From positions 617,001 to 681,000 of the forward strand of contig MU260055.1 in NCBI GenBank assembly GCA_020310875.1: a stretch of DNA of 64,000 nt, written 5' to 3'. The notes below the pieces were generated by a model. That model saw only the letters and a list, made by a program, of their open reading frames with translations. It was not told where the DNA came from and searched no databases. Both the position numbers and the translations under genes were made by a program. Below, piece after piece: positions 1 to 11,635 of this stretch. Position 1 is the first letter of the stretch. Each line of letters starts with the position of its first letter. The stretch comes from Ceratopteris richardii (taxonomy: Eukaryota; Streptophyta; Polypodiopsida; Polypodiales; Pteridaceae).

Positions 1-566
1 TCTAGAAGGCCAAGAGAGTGTTAGATTGAAGAAATGACAGGTAGGAGATGGTCGAACCACACCCTAAGAGGGAGGATTAGAAACTAATCCTCAACCATGG
101 CTTTTGGGGCAAGTTGTTAGCCCATCGTACTCCTAACTAGGGCATGAGTCCAATCCCCCTTGGATCCAACAATAGACCTACTCAAGGTCCACTTATTACA
201 CAATAATTTCTCTTGATGCTATTTAGAGTACACATACATAAGGTTACATTACAAGGCCATGTACAAGGCATACATTTTTTATTACCCCATGCATTGCACA
301 CTTAGTCCATCAATGACTATGGAGTATAAAAATTTGGCATGCTTTATATGGATTTAATCTTTTGAAGAACCATGGAGCACCCATGTTACAACATCAGTTT
401 CGATGAAACACATGCATCAGGTTTTGAAGATTAATAATGATAAAATTTTTAGAGAAAATTGCACCTATTGAAACCTCAGGAATGCAACATAGTTTTGGAG
501 TTCAAAGAGTCAGCACATACAAATTTTGGAAGTAACAAATACAAAAGTGTGGTCGACTAGGCACAC

Positions 567-686
567 GGAAGGTAGATCAACTTTTTGACACATGCTAGGC
601 ACATGTCGTTTCACACAACGAAGGTCAACACAAGCCCTCCCTATCACACTTGGAAGGTAGATCAACTTTTTGACACATGCTAGGAG
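567..686. repeat. 31-bp direct repeat, two copies about 85 bp apart
   Basis: The stretch beginning GGAAGGTAGATCAACTTTTT and ending at ACACATGCTAGG occurs at about 567-598 and again at about 651-684, essentially unchanged. The intervening sequence is unrelated, so this is a short local duplication and not a satellite. Confidence 0.85.
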
Positions 687-775
687 AGAGGGAACCACAT
701 GAGTCAAAGTCATGGCAAAGATTTGTCCCAAAATTATAATTCAAGCGACATGCCAATGACACAAAGCTTTAGACC

Positions 776-932
776 TGATTCACCCTATCAGCGAAGCTTG
801 TGGTTGACCCTATTGGCGAAGGGTGCACTTCATCTATCATAAAATCTTGTGCTTGATCGTATCAGGCAAGGATGTAATTCACTCTATGGAAGAACCTTAT
901 GCTTGACCCTATCGAGGAAGAACATGCTTGCC
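776..932. repeat. Degenerate tandem repeat of CTTGTGSTTGACCCTATCGGCGAAG type
   Basis: Four or five diverged copies of a motif like TTGACCCTATTGGCGAAG follow one another (near 778, 803, 851, 885 and 903). Spacing varies between 25 and 50 bp, so the array has decayed. Confidence 0.6.
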
Positions 933-1069
933 ATGGTGTTGCTCTAGACAAGGACAAGTATCGCATCATGGAGCTCCACCTCCTTTATTGTCAACCCGTG
1001 GAGATGGAAGGATGATATGGAAATCATGAATGAGTTAAGTTTCTGAAGGTGAAGGTGAGAAGTGCAATA

Positions 1070-1105
1070 GTGCACACACACATACACACATCCACACACA
1101 CATAT
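1070..1105. repeat. CA-rich simple repeat
   Basis: An interrupted (CA)n tract with CACACATACACACATC-like units. It is a simple microsatellite with no evident role. Confidence 0.85.
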
Positions 1106-3568
1106 GGAAGAGGCAATAGGGGAGACAATGGAAGGAAAAATACTTCTATTCATTACCACAAATACAAAAGATCTCTTAGAAAACTCACACCTCAAACCTA
1201 GCTAGCTCCAAAACTAGGCTCTCTAGCTCTTTTTATAGTTTTTCCAGTGAAGTGACCGATTTCACATCTAATGGCCAGCTTGGTTAAAATTTATGTCCTA
1301 AACTACTTTTGGGGTATCAAACGATGTCCATAAAATAAGAAATTTGATAGGTACATTCTATCTAAGCTCCTGAAACTCAAGGATTGCTCTGCTTTCACAA
1401 AATGGAGCACTACATTGCAAAATCTGTGTTTGTATGTTACAATGTGTAGTTATTAGAATCATTGTTGTTGCTAATGATGATATTCATATTTTTTAGGTCA
1501 ATCGTGATGTTGAAAACTTGGTGGGGCCCCCTTTGTTCTCATGCCTTCACTCTTTACATGCTTCCTCTTATTCTGTGTCAAGAGCTGCTACCAACACCCC
1601 CTCCCTCTCACGTCTATCATCCCCAACAAAACCTTGTTGCAAGGATTGATCAATGTAATTTTGGAGGAGATTTTGAGTGAGGGTGTGCTCATTAACATGG
1701 ATGCTGCATGCTAGATCTGCTTCCAATTTATCCTTGCAAGGACCTCTATTGTACCCCATGGTGGATATTGATAGTGCATTGATTACATGAGTTGTTTGCA
1801 TGCAAAGAGCTAAAGAAGATGCATTGGCCTAGTTATCAACACCTCTGAATGATATTCATAGAATCTAGTGGTGAAAATTTCCTGAAATGTTTGTTTGTAA
1901 CATGCAAGTAGGTATTTTATCCAACAGTGCCATGTGTAACAAGTCTTTAGGGTTGGAATTGTACTCACATCATACACTACATCTAAATTTACCTTCTCAA
2001 ACTTTGGCCTCAAGTCATGGGGTGCTTGATCTTCTGAAAGACTTTAAATGTTGTTTGCATGAGATAAAAAATTTTGAGTGATATCTTGGCTGCTATGTCT
2101 TTCATACGATGAAATCATGGTAGCAAATGTCGGATGGTTGCTATCATATATGTGACAGTTGGGAGCCCTTGTGGTGGTGGGAAGTGGGATAGTTAATCTA
2201 ACTTGGCACTTGGGATCATTTTGCACCTTAATAGCAAAGGCTTGCCAGGATCAACATTGTGGAATTGAGCCATAACATGGATTGTACATAATATGCATAG
2301 GGGCCTTGTACCATGTATACATCATCTCTGGGTATTCACATAATAGGTCATGTCTCCAATTTGGGTGAAATATGGTGTCCTTGGTTGCATGTGGAGGTAT
2401 GTACTTTGGTTGGAACTACGTAGCATGAGTCAGCAGTTTCCTTGTAATCCTCTAAATCTTTGAGTTGTATTCCACCACATATACAAAATACAATTTGTAT
2501 AAAATCTCATTGGTAGAAATGTCTTTGTGGCATGAGTGGTGTCTTTAAGATGGTATCCTCCATCATGGCCATGGCTTGGAGTTGAGCTTCTATACAAGCT
2601 GAATGCATCTTCCCTAACTCCTATTTCGGCTTCATCTAGGTAGGCCTTGGTAGTTCAAAAGTGTCTTGACCCTCCTTGGTGACACATCTACCAATGGTTA
2701 CCTAAGGTTCATATTCTTCTTTGAAGGAGGGTTCCACTCGAATAGTGATGGACTCAATTGGCTCCAAAAGAGCCACTGGGGAAGTAGGCCTTTGGAGTAT
2801 ATCATGTTCTGCTAGTTGAGTCTAGCATGTAGTGACTAATTCTCAAAGATTGTTTAGCTCTTGCAATACCTCTAGAGGGTTTCTTGTCTATTGGGGTGGT
2901 GGTTCTATCTATTCACTTGGTTGTGCTATCGTCTTTGTGTTTTGCAAAGTGGCATATTCTTTTGGATTGTCCATATCAGCTTCAAATTTACCTTTCTTTT
3001 GTTCTTGCAACCCCTAATTCTCCTCATGTGCAGCTAGTAAATGTATGTGGAGAAGTCCCATATTGCATGTTAGTCTTGCATTCAATTTGATTTGCCCTCT
3101 AAGCTGGTCTTTGATTTCCATGATGGCATCTTTGTTTTGTTGCTCTAACCCCACTTCTATAGCATTCTAATTGTCTTTGAGCTCTATGTATCATGCATTA
3201 AGTGAGCCATTCTCTATGCTCAATGAATTGAGTTGAGCATGCATCTAAGTAGTGATATTGTGCAAATCTTGATAGCACTGACCAATTGAAGTGAACTCCT
3301 CACACACTTGGTGCATACTAGTGAAAATTTGATATAGTGCAGTGTCAATGGTGGATGATGAGTAGGTGGAATGTGGATGCATAATTGTATGAGTATCAAT
3401 ATATGATGCAACAAGAAAGGGGGTGGGAATGGGGATCTTGGACGCTAGTGTGAATATTCTTATGAGTGATTGTGAGGTTGGTGAAGGGGGAATGGGAAGT
3501 GATGGGTGAAGTGTAGGTGGAGGTGCTGTGAGTGGTGAGATATCCATGGTGTTGGGTGTGGTGTTTGC

Positions 3569-4521
3569 ATTAGGGGAAAAAATGGACCTTGCATGGGCCT
3601 TGTATGGATTCCTAATTTTTAGGGATTAAAGAGCTTAATCCATGAGCTTCAAGAAGAAATTGAAACCACTAGTGATTTTGACAAATAAAATAATACTTCG
3701 TAAAGCTTTGCATTTAATAGTTCATGTATGAGTATTCTTGACCATTAGATTTGTTAGATCAATGGCTAGATTTAAATTTCGTGGAAAGTTAGAAAGACAA
3801 GGTCTTGGAGTGGGCCGAAGGCCTCACAATCTCTATAAGATTCTCAACCCTTAGATCTCCAAGGATCCAATGATTCCCTGCAAATGGGGCTGAGCTAATG
3901 TTATCAATCATTCTCTGCAGCACTGTGCACCCTTCAATCTATGGGGATCCAACGATTCCTCGCAAATGGGGCTGATTTACATGGCTCATGTAATGAGGTC
4001 CATCTGATGAAGAGGTTCATCCAATGGTCTACAAATAAAGGCACCCTCTCACTCAAGATTTGAACACCAACCATTGGATAAAGAGCACATCCAATGGCCC
4101 ATGTGGGAAGGTGCCTAAATTTCAAGATCTTCATTCTATGTCGTTCGATGGAGCCTCAAATCCAAGGGTCTGAAAGTGATGGTGCAATTTCAAAGAACAA
4201 ATAAATTGTAGCCTTCCATTATCTTACAAATCCAACGGCTCTTGATGCAAGTTGCTTTGACTTTTGCCACTCAACCTCAACCTTTGATCATTAAGATCAA
4301 GGGCTCTATTTGATTTCTAAGAGTTCCAAAACCATTCACATAACTAAAACCACAAATCCTAGTTGGTTTTCTCCTCTTTGACGATACAAAAACAAGGGAA
4401 GCCTATGCCTAGCCTATGTGATTAACGGACTAGAATGTATCCACCACCCTCCTCTCATTGGTCCATTCCTAATCACTCCTTGATTTAAAAGGCCCATGCA
4501 AGGTTCATTTTTCCCCTAATG
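3569..4521. mobile_element. Non-autonomous DNA transposon with about 33-bp terminal inverted repeats
   Basis: The left end (3569-3602, CATTAGGGGAAAAAATGGAC...) is the near-perfect reverse complement of the right end (4489-4521, ...TTCATTTTTCCCCTAATG), with one indel and one or two substitutions. Flanks 3559-3568 (GTGGTGTTTG) and 4522-4531 (GTGGTGTCAA) agree over seven of ten bases, which would fit a decayed 9-10-bp duplication of Mutator type. A TA duplication with slightly shorter repeats is the alternative. There is no transposase. Adenine/thymine-rich internal sequence contains several ATCCAAYGG motifs and one local duplication. It sits inside the G0 accessory-gene relic, so it inserted after that copy. 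The element itself is well supported; its superfamily is not settled. Confidence 0.8.
3866..3977. repeat. Internal 28-bp duplication in the TIR element
   Basis: A motif like ATCCAACGATTCCTCGCAAA followed by TGGGGCTGA occurs near 3866-3895 and again near 3946-3975, about 80 bp apart, inside the transposon. Confidence 0.75.
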
Positions 4522-6103
4522 GTGGTGTCAATTGTGAAAAGTGATATAGGTGTAGGTGAAAATGTGAATGCAAAAACAAAACTAATTGATAATGAAGGTT
4601 GAGATGGTGGCGTGGATTAAGGTAATGTTATTTGTGACAAGATGGGGTGAGTAGGAGGGTTAAGGAAGGATTGGAGAAAAGATAAGATAGATAGATTTGT
4701 GTTCATGCTAAAGGATGTAAATGATCTATTGGTGGGTAAAGCTGAAGGGTGGTACATGTGAGAATGAAGGGTGGACAAGAGTCAGGAATGGTGCAATGGT
4801 GGGTTGGATCAGAGGCACACACAAGGTGGGAGTGGTGAGGGTGATGAATTTACAAGAACAGGTTCCATGGCGGGGTTAGATGTATGTGGTGGGGATTGAG
4901 GTGGGGACATGATTGGTATGCACGAATTGGATGGTGCCTGTGGTGGTGTCTCAAAGGCAGTTTGAAAATCTTGGGAGAGGGAGGAAGTGGTGAGGACTGG
5001 GAGAATGGTAGGCTCAATGAGGGAGGTTTTATCCATTGGTGGGATGGGTGGATGTGCATGTCCTCGAAGGGTAGATTGGTGTGAGACGTTAGGTGGTACT
5101 AGAACTTGGATATTTTGGTATGCTCAAGGGAGAATAAAAACACATGGATCAAATCTTTGAAGCAATCTTTATGATAGGAATTTGACCTCTATAAGCATGT
5201 TGATAGATTCAATAAAAGGGGCATCAAATCCACTATTGTGCAGTTCTTGTTGCAATAGATCTTAGCTTTGCTCTTCTATGAGTTGTCGTCAGGCCAAAAT
5301 TGCCAACATGGTTGCATAATGCCTTTGCAATGTGACAATGTAAGCATATCTATCAAGAATGGGCTTCTATTCAGTGAGCTTAACTTATGCTTGTTCCACT
5401 TGGTGGTCCTGAGTGTCTTGAAACTCTCCTTGATCTCGTTGAACTTTGTGATCTTCCTCATCATCTTCGATCATTGTGTGCGCATCATTCTCATGGTCTA
5501 TATTAGTGTGGCCTTCTTCTCTATTGTTTTGGGAGATTGGGTAGCTAGGTCTTTCATATTCATGTGAAACATATTGTGTATCGTCAAAGAATTGGAAGTC
5601 GATATTAATGGGATCTATCATCTCAAAGTTAAATGTAGTGGTGAACTCATATGTTCCCATGTGAGAAATTAGAAGCACAAATCCTTCGACTGTAGTGGTG
5701 TCTTTAGGTCCATTGACCACATGCTCTTTTTTGATTGGTTCAGTAACAACTACTGCTGATGGTTTTGTGCTAGTGGGTCGCTCTGTTCTGACATCAATCT
5801 GACCTTTAGGCATAGGTGTGCATGAGATACAAATGCAGATAGTACGAGGAGATGTTGAGATAGGTTCTAGAGATAAGCTAGTGCTGCACAAAACCTACTC
5901 TATGCCTGCCAATCTAACTTCAAAGATGCATAATAGACTTCTTTAGCTTATAATAATGCATTTAGAACCATCAAGTCCTTTGGAGCATCACTCTCGATTG
6001 TTTGCATCAAAAGAGATGAGTAAAATATGCAAGAAATGTGAAGAACCTTCTATTTTGGGAATAGAAGGTCTCAATATTATACTCAGAGCTCACAGCTTGG
6101 TAT

Positions 6104-6889
6104 GAATTGACTAGAGAGCTTTTGCACATCTAATTGAAGTGTATAAAAACTGAAAGAAAGTTATTTCATGAATTTAGCTACACCATACAAGGAGAAATGA
6201 ATCTAACAAGTCAGGGGGTCATCCTAACTTTTCAAGATCTAGAAGGTGTGCAGACATAGCCACCTTCCTTACTTCATATCTTGAGATATATTGAATCAAA
6301 CTTAAACAAAATTTCTATCTAAACATAAGATATTGTACTCTAACTATCCCAAGTCAAATTATAGCAAATGAGTGAATATACATAGAGAAATTGATTCCAC
6401 AAGTTCACTGTAGTGATGAGGATGCACCAGTAGATAGTAGACACAAAGGTACTACACGAAATGCATCAAAATGTAAATGCTATTGAACATATGATACAAG
6501 GTAAGTGTACTGGACTACACATAAGTAGTACAAGCTCAATGTATTCTCAAGTTTGTAGCTCAATGCCTCTCAAAATGGCTCTCTTATCCCATTACTAAAA
6601 GTATGTGTATTTATACACATGTCTTGAGTTTGAATTTTAATTTTCCCTCACCTAAAAGTGATCCTACATTTTAGGAACATAATTGATTTGATTCCTCCAC
6701 CAAATTAGTCATGGATATTCTTTCCTAACTTCACGAGAGTCCATCTTCTTTTGACTTTTACATTTATCCAAAGTACATACACTCAAATTCACAAGCATGA
6801 GTTCATATGTGTTTCTCCATGTGAAGAGCTAAATGAATGTGTAGTCCAAAAACTTTAGCAATGCAGATAGCCTTTCTAATTGCACCAAA
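6104..6889 (-). mobile_element. 3' LTR-like end of minus-strand copia C0
   Basis: Reading the minus strand, a polypurine tract (GCTTGAGGGGGAGT, about 6890-6904) directly follows the end of the RNase H region, and the LTR starts beside it with a TTTTGGTGCAATTAG end. Inside it is a TATA-like GTGTATAAATACAC near 6600-6620. A diverged copy of the same sequence faces the other way at 8381-8850. The outer boundary near 6.1 kb is where similarity between the two copies stops, and the true LTR may reach further left. A roughly 300-bp piece (about 6235-6540) is present in this copy only. The copies look about 75-80% alike by eye, so this is old. Confidence 0.7.
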
Positions 6890-6904
6890 AACTCCCCCTC
6901 AAGC

Positions 6905-8385
6905 CTAGGATGCTTGATTCTTCAATCCTTCGTGATCTCTTTCAATCCAATCATTGATTTGAATCTATTTAATTTGCTTCCATACAATGCCTTTGTCATC
7001 ATATCAGCACATTGTTGATGAGTTGATACATATGAGAGTTGTATCTCCTTACTCATAATCTTCTCTCTGACATAATGATAATGAACATATGTTTAGTCCT
7101 GGCATGATAGATAGGTTTAGCAGCAAGATGTAATGTCCTTCATATTCAGCCTCTATTGATGAAAGAGCAATTGTGGGTTGCTTCTTTGAGAACCATGAGA
7201 TCAACTTTGTACCTGCAAAAGCAAGATATCCAGATGTGCTTCTCCTATCATCTTTAGAGCCTTCCCAATCTACATCAAAGAATATTTTCACATCTATATC
7301 AAATGTATATGGATAATATAACACTTCATTGATTGTGCCCTTTAAATACTTTAGAATTATGTTGGTTGTGTGCATGAACTAACTCAGCACACTTACTCCA
7401 TAACAAGTATCTATTATAGTTAGGGTTGCATAATTCAAGCTTCTAGCTAAACTCTCATAGCTACTTGTGCCTTCAATCAGCTCACCTTCATGAGCACTTA
7501 ACTTCATATTTACCTCCATGGGTGTACCGAAAACTTTTGTATTCTCCATTTTGAATTTGGAGAGCATATCTCCAATGTACTTTCTTTGAGTGAGGAACAT
7601 ACATTTCTCTGTATATACCACTTCCAACCCTAGGAAGTATGTGACCAAACCAAGATCACTGATCGTGAACTCCTCCTTCATTTGAGCTTTGATCCTCATA
7701 ATTCCATATGCATCATTTCTTGTCACGATTATATCATTCACATATACAAAATATATGACCTCTTTTGAAACTTGTAAAGGTGAAGAAAATTCCTCACTAG
7801 GAGAAGCATTTGATTGTCCACCTATAAAAAGAGGGAGAAAATTATCATACACATCCTTTGAGCTCATTAATGTCTCCTTAATACATGAAATTAACGGAGC
7901 ATCTTCCACAAAAAACAACAACGCAACTAAGCAAATGGTATTAAGACTATGGATGATGCAGATGATAGCCTTCACTTTCAAAATTTCACTGAACAAAAAT
8001 ACATTTCACAGACTTGTCATCCAAGTTTTTGTGTTGTTGTGCATGCACTAAAGCACATGCCAACCAAAAACATGTAGATGATCAAAAGTTGGTATGAAAC
8101 CATGACAAGCCCCATATGGAGTGATAGACTGCAATTCTTTGGTGGGACACATTTTAAGTACATATGTTGTGCATGTAATAGCTTCAAGCCAGAAGCTATG
8201 TGGTAAAGCCTGATGTTTGACAAAACACCTTACCATTTCCATGAGAGACTTATTCTTCCTCTCCACAAATGCATTTTATTGGGGCATATACAAAATTGTA
8301 CACTGATTTTTTATCCCATGTTCAATTAGAAATGCATCAATCCCAAATGGCATATAATCCCTTCCTCAATCAAAAAATGTTGGTG
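6905..8385 (-). mobile_element. Copia C0: integrase, RT and RNase H relic
   Basis: Read on the minus strand from 8385 leftward, the order is copia integrase (GREYMPF-like and ERKNKSLMEMVRC, then SFWLEAI, about 8030-8385), reverse transcriptase second half (FVYVNDIIVTRND at the catalytic box, then FTISDLGLVTYFLGLEV, about 7400-7780), RNase H (STSGYLAFAG, SWFSKKQPTIALSSIEAEY, about 7130-7300) and the usual C-terminal tail (DMMTKALYG near 6960). INT-RT-RH order is diagnostic of Ty1/copia. It is a broken fossil with many breaks and is missing large parts. Protease and gag pieces at 10.49-11.04 kb on the same strand may be the rest of this copy, separated by later insertions. Confidence 0.85.
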
Positions 8386-8850
8386 CAATTAGCAAGCCTA
8401 AGTGCTTGGCTAATTATTCATGACTACACATTAGTTCATGTACCTCACATGAAAGATGACATATGAACACCTTCTTGTCAATTTGGTGTATTTACTTTGG
8501 ATAAATGTAAATTCCAAGAGAATAAGGAATCTCATGACGTTAGGGAGTTGAACCTACAACTCATGTGGTGAGAAGAATCAATTCAAATCATCCCTAAATT
8601 ATAGGATCACTTTTAGGTGAGGTAAAATTCAAATTCAAAATGAGAACATGTTTATAATTACACACACTTTTAGTCATGGAAGAGAGAGAGGCATTCTGAG
8701 AGACATTGAGCCACATCACACCCCTGACTTGTTACAATCGTTTCTCAATGTATGGTGTGGCTAAATTGATGAAATAACTTGCTTTAGTTAGCTACACACC
8801 TAGTTAGATGTGTGCAAAAGCTCTCTATTCAATTCATATGAGATTGTTGG
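8381..8850 (+). mobile_element. Plus-facing copia LTR copy abutting C0 integrase
   Basis: Starting TGTTGGTGCAATTAGCAAGC, this stretch matches the reverse complement of the C0 3' LTR through the shared blocks TACTTTGGATAAATGTAAA, AAGTGATCCTA and GCAAAAGCTCTCTA. It lies in the orientation opposite to C0 and begins where the C0 integrase reading stops. A solo LTR inserted in the opposite direction, or one arm of a rearrangement, would both fit. I could not find a clear target duplication. Confidence 0.65.
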
Positions 8851-8939
8851 GAGTGTATGCATGCATGATTATGTGGTTTGGTTTACAAAATACACCTAGC
8901 ACTTTCTAGCACTACATGCAAGAGATATTTTTGCCTTAC

Positions 8940-10482
8940 CTCATGAGTTTTATGAGGGTATACCTGGATGAATTCTCTCTTTTCAAAGACACTGCAGCAC
9001 ATTTACAACATCTTGAGTGTTGTTTTTTTAAAGTGTAGAGAATACCATCTCTGTTTAAACCCAAATAATTCTTGGTGGCTTGTGGCAAACTCTTGGGCCA
9101 CATTATATCCAAACAAGGAATCCAGGTGGACCCCGAAAAAGTCCAAGTAATCTTAGATGCACCCCCCCCCACAACACTCAAGGAAGTTATGCGCTTCCTG
9201 GGCCAGATTCACTGGCATGGCCACCATCTTCGGTGGTTGGCCCATTTAACCATCCCTCTCACTTGGCTGACTATTGTACCCCCTTGCCAATTTTGTTTGA
9301 CGGATGAATGCCAGCTCAGTTTTGACCATCTTAAAATGTTGCTTACAAAGGCACCAATCTTGCAGGCTCCATACTCGAAGGTACCATTTCATGTTTTTGT
9401 TGATGCATCTAACATCGCTATTGGAAAGTTTCGACACTATTTACTCGGCCATACTTTTACCTTTCATGTAGACCATGTTGCTTTAGTTTGTCTTGTATGG
9501 CAGAAACATTTGGGTGGATGACTTGCTTGTTGGGTATTATTACTACAAGAATTGGACTATGATGTAGTACACCATCAGGGTTTGGCACATGCCATTGCAG
9601 ATTTTCTCTTGCGACTTGATTTAGGTGAACCTCCGATAGGAGTCGATGACTCATCTCTCACTATCTATACCACTACCACACCAAATCGGCCAGATGTTGC
9701 TTTACTGATTTCCAACTCTTATTATGATACATTAATGATTTTTCTTACTATTGGGTGTCCACCAAGTTTGGTGTCTAACACATCTCATCATAAATTAGCT
9801 ATTTATAGTCATCGGTTTTGTCTTATTGTTGGATAATTGTATTATGTTGACTCTTCCGGGGCTCTACTCTATTGTATACCTACCCACAAAGTTCCTTCTG
9901 TGATTGCTATGGCACATTCTATTCCTTCTAGTGAACACTTTTTAGTAGACTTAACTTATAAGAAAATCATGCAAAGTGGCTTATGTGACCTACAATGCAG
10001 CGAGATATTTATACTTATGTCAAGCAATGCGATGCCTATCATCGGACAAGACAGCCCATGTATCATCATTATTTTCCTCTTCAAGCCATGTTGCCTTTGG
10101 AACCCTTCCAAAAATGGGGATTGGACTTTATTAAACACATTACGCCTCTAGTCATTTCCACCAATAATCGATATACTTTGACATGTACCGATTATGCGAC
10201 GTGTTGGGTTGAAGCCTGGGCAGTCCGGTTTGCCATAGCTCCAGTTGTGGCTAAATGTCTCATGCGGGATGTTTTTCCCTAGTTTGGCCTACCCCTAGAA
10301 ATTTTCTTAGATCGAGGAACCCACTTTGCTAACACTCTTATCCAGGCACTGACTCACACGTTTAATATTATCCATAAGTTTAGTACAACTTATCACCCCC
10401 ATGCTAATGGCTTGGTTGAAAGCACGAATAAGATGTTACTCACTATGCTGAAGAAACTTATTCTAGAATTCTCACCTTTAGC
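8940..10482 (+). mobile_element. Gypsy G4: RT, RNase H and integrase relic
   Basis: The plus strand reads as a Ty3/gypsy pol fragment in the order RT-RH-INT. RT end: LLGHIISKQGIQVDPEKV and a MRFLGQ motif at about 9070-9210. RNase H: PFHVFVDASNIAIG near 9390 and KFRHYLLGH near 9430, with the DYDVVHHQG tail near 9555. Integrase zinc region and core: YVKQCDAYHRT, KWGLDFI, CTDYATCWVEAW, LDRGTHFAN and YHPHANGLVE at about 9990-10430. The H2C2 region occurs once here, unlike in G1 and G2. No chromodomain is seen. It is truncated at both ends, broken, and lies between the two halves of minus-strand copia sequence, so it appears nested in that copia. It is a different family from G0-G3. Confidence 0.85.
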
Positions 10483-10489
10483 AATCCTT

Positions 10490-11038
10490 TTGAAGCCTTG
10501 TTGAGGGTCTTCCACATATGCTCCATGCTTAGTGGATCTTACCTGTAAACCTTTCTCAACAATCTATCCAACACTAATTAGGTTTTTGGTTAGGGAACAT
10601 ACAAAACTTTACTCAAAAGGTTCATGCTATCATCAGATGTTTTGACATTTCCAATTTGCTTGACTGAGTGTTTAGTAGCATCACCTATCTGTACTTCATG
10701 CTTCCCTTTGGGTTCTTCAAGCTCAAATAATAAAGCTACATTTCCAACCACATGATTGGAACAACCTAAATCAATGTAGAAAAGATGCTCATCATCTTTA
10801 ACTTGTTTGGATGTCATGTTCATGATGAGTAGTGAATCTTCTTGGTCTTTAGTATAGTTGTTGTAGTCCCTTCCCTTCTTCCTCTAAAACCTCCTTGATA
10901 ATTGTTGTTGTTGTAGCCTTGATTGTAGTTATGGTTGTAGTTACCTCCACCATTTTTGTATCTGCCTTTGGATTGTCCATAGCTACCTCCACCATTTTTG
11001 TATCTGCCATTGTGAAGAAGGAGAACTCCAAAATTTCG
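10490..11038 (-). mobile_element. Copia gag end and protease relic
   Basis: Minus strand. A glycine/asparagine-rich gag tail (10.87-11.03 kb, with a short duplicated KADTKMVEV block in one frame) is followed by a copia protease start with the DLGCSNHVVGN active-site neighbourhood near 10.75 kb, and by the gag-pre-integrase hinge near 10.5-10.6 kb. Strand and order fit it being the upstream part of C0, with gypsy G4 and an LTR lying between. The alternative is an independent fragment. It is old and broken. Confidence 0.75.
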
Positions 11039-11039
11039 A

Positions 11040-11611
11040 ATTTGCTTCTTTCCTACAGATTTTCATCTTCTCTATGATCTTTTTTGTGTGTATGAAGCTT
11101 GGAATGTGTGTGTAGGACTGTTATCTATCCCTCGCCATCACTTTTGATCTACTGTAGTGTGTGTGTGAGCAAGTAAGAGTTGTGGAATGAGTGAAGGTGT
11201 TTCTTGCCGTTCACTGTTTTGGCCATAACTTGAAGAGCGGTTATCAGATTCGAGAGAAAATACTACCAATAGATGTGTCTCATCGAGAGCTTGGAAATGA
11301 AGCTAGTATTGGCCATATTCGGAGTTCGAAGCTAGGAGAAACATTCGAATTTGTGTTTACTACTATAAGTGGTACTGCGGTAGACACTTTCAAAGATTGA
11401 GTTGGAGAGGTAGTTTAGTCTTTTCTCTTGCATTTTAGCTGAATCACTTCATTTTCCATCACATGTGCACATGTCTTCACACACTTGGTTAGGTCAGTTC
11501 TTTGGATTGATAATTAAGCATGTGTCAATCCACCACTATACGTACTTGTGTGCCAAATGAGATTTAGTCTCTTTGACACAAGTCCCTAAGACCTCGTGAC
11601 TTAGGTACACA
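11040..11611 (+). mobile_element. Gypsy G1 LTR, 3' part
   Basis: This stretch is homologous to 60455-61074. The shared landmarks are the CATAACTTGAAG block followed by TCAGA, a GTGTCTCATCGAGAGCTT block, the TTGGATTGATAAT block and the terminal ACAAGTCCCTAAG...CTTAGGTACACA. It ends in CA seven bases before an Athila-type primer site, as expected for the inner edge of a 5' LTR. The left edge is cut at the junction with minus-strand copia gag at about 11040. The two LTR copies are clearly diverged, perhaps 70-75% identical by eye, so they are old. Confidence 0.75.
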
Positions 11612-11617
11612 CGTTTT

Positions 11618-11635
11618 TGGCACTATTGCCAGGGA
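11618..11635 (+). promoter_or_regulatory. Primer binding site of Athila/Tat type
   Basis: TGGCACTATTGCCAGGGA matches the known Athila/Tat gypsy primer site TGGCGCCGTTGCCGGGGA (complementary to a tRNA-Asp 3' end) at 14 of 18 bases. All four differences are C-to-T or G-to-A type and most fall in CpG or CNG contexts, as expected from decay of methylated cytosines. It lies seven bases inside the LTR end. Confidence 0.75.

Larger units (their letters stand above)
1..1800. other. Unassigned AT-rich region with short repeats
   Basis: I recognise no gene here. The short open frames have no family features and no codon-like conservation. Because the next 4 kb is a minus-strand gypsy accessory-gene relic, this stretch is where that element's 3' noncoding region and LTR would lie. 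A minus-strand purine run near 151-165 would fit a polypurine tract, but I see no second LTR copy to confirm it. The region contains a 31-bp direct repeat, a degenerate tandem repeat and a CA-rich tract, listed separately. Confidence 0.4.
1810..5950 (-). mobile_element. Gypsy G0: relic of the family's 3' accessory ORF
   Basis: On the minus strand, from about 5.9 kb leftward, short conceptual pieces match in order the accessory protein of gypsy G2 at 50-53.5 kb. There is an acidic segment near 5.4-5.5 kb, a segment with DAPFIESIN near 5.2 kb (G2 has DDQFIESLN), a proline-rich linker near 4.8-5.05 kb and again near 3.4-3.55 kb, a coiled-coil-like stretch near 2.8-3.3 kb, a segment with MAMMEDTI near 2.55 kb (G2 has MAKMEDTI), and the C-terminal signature EYPEMMYTW...YNPCYG near 2.25-2.35 kb (G2 has TYPEMVCTW...YNPCYVP). 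It is heavily decayed with many breaks. A terminal-inverted-repeat element (3569-4521) is inserted in it. The longest open piece is 5385-5891. The rest of this gypsy copy is not adjacent. The match is a by-eye reading of short motifs in consistent order. Confidence 0.72.

Noticed and set aside
1-1800. LTR of gypsy G0
   Set aside because: A purine run and short repeats are suggestive, but no match to the G1/G3 LTR was found and no second LTR copy is in the window.
5385-5891. 168-codon minus-strand frame as an independent gene
   Set aside because: It is continuous in order with other accessory-gene pieces of gypsy G0 and is acidic in the same place as G2, so it is treated as part of that relic.
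8940-10482. G4 as part of the G0-G3 family
   Set aside because: It has a single zinc module and clearly different RT and integrase wording, so it is a separate gypsy family.
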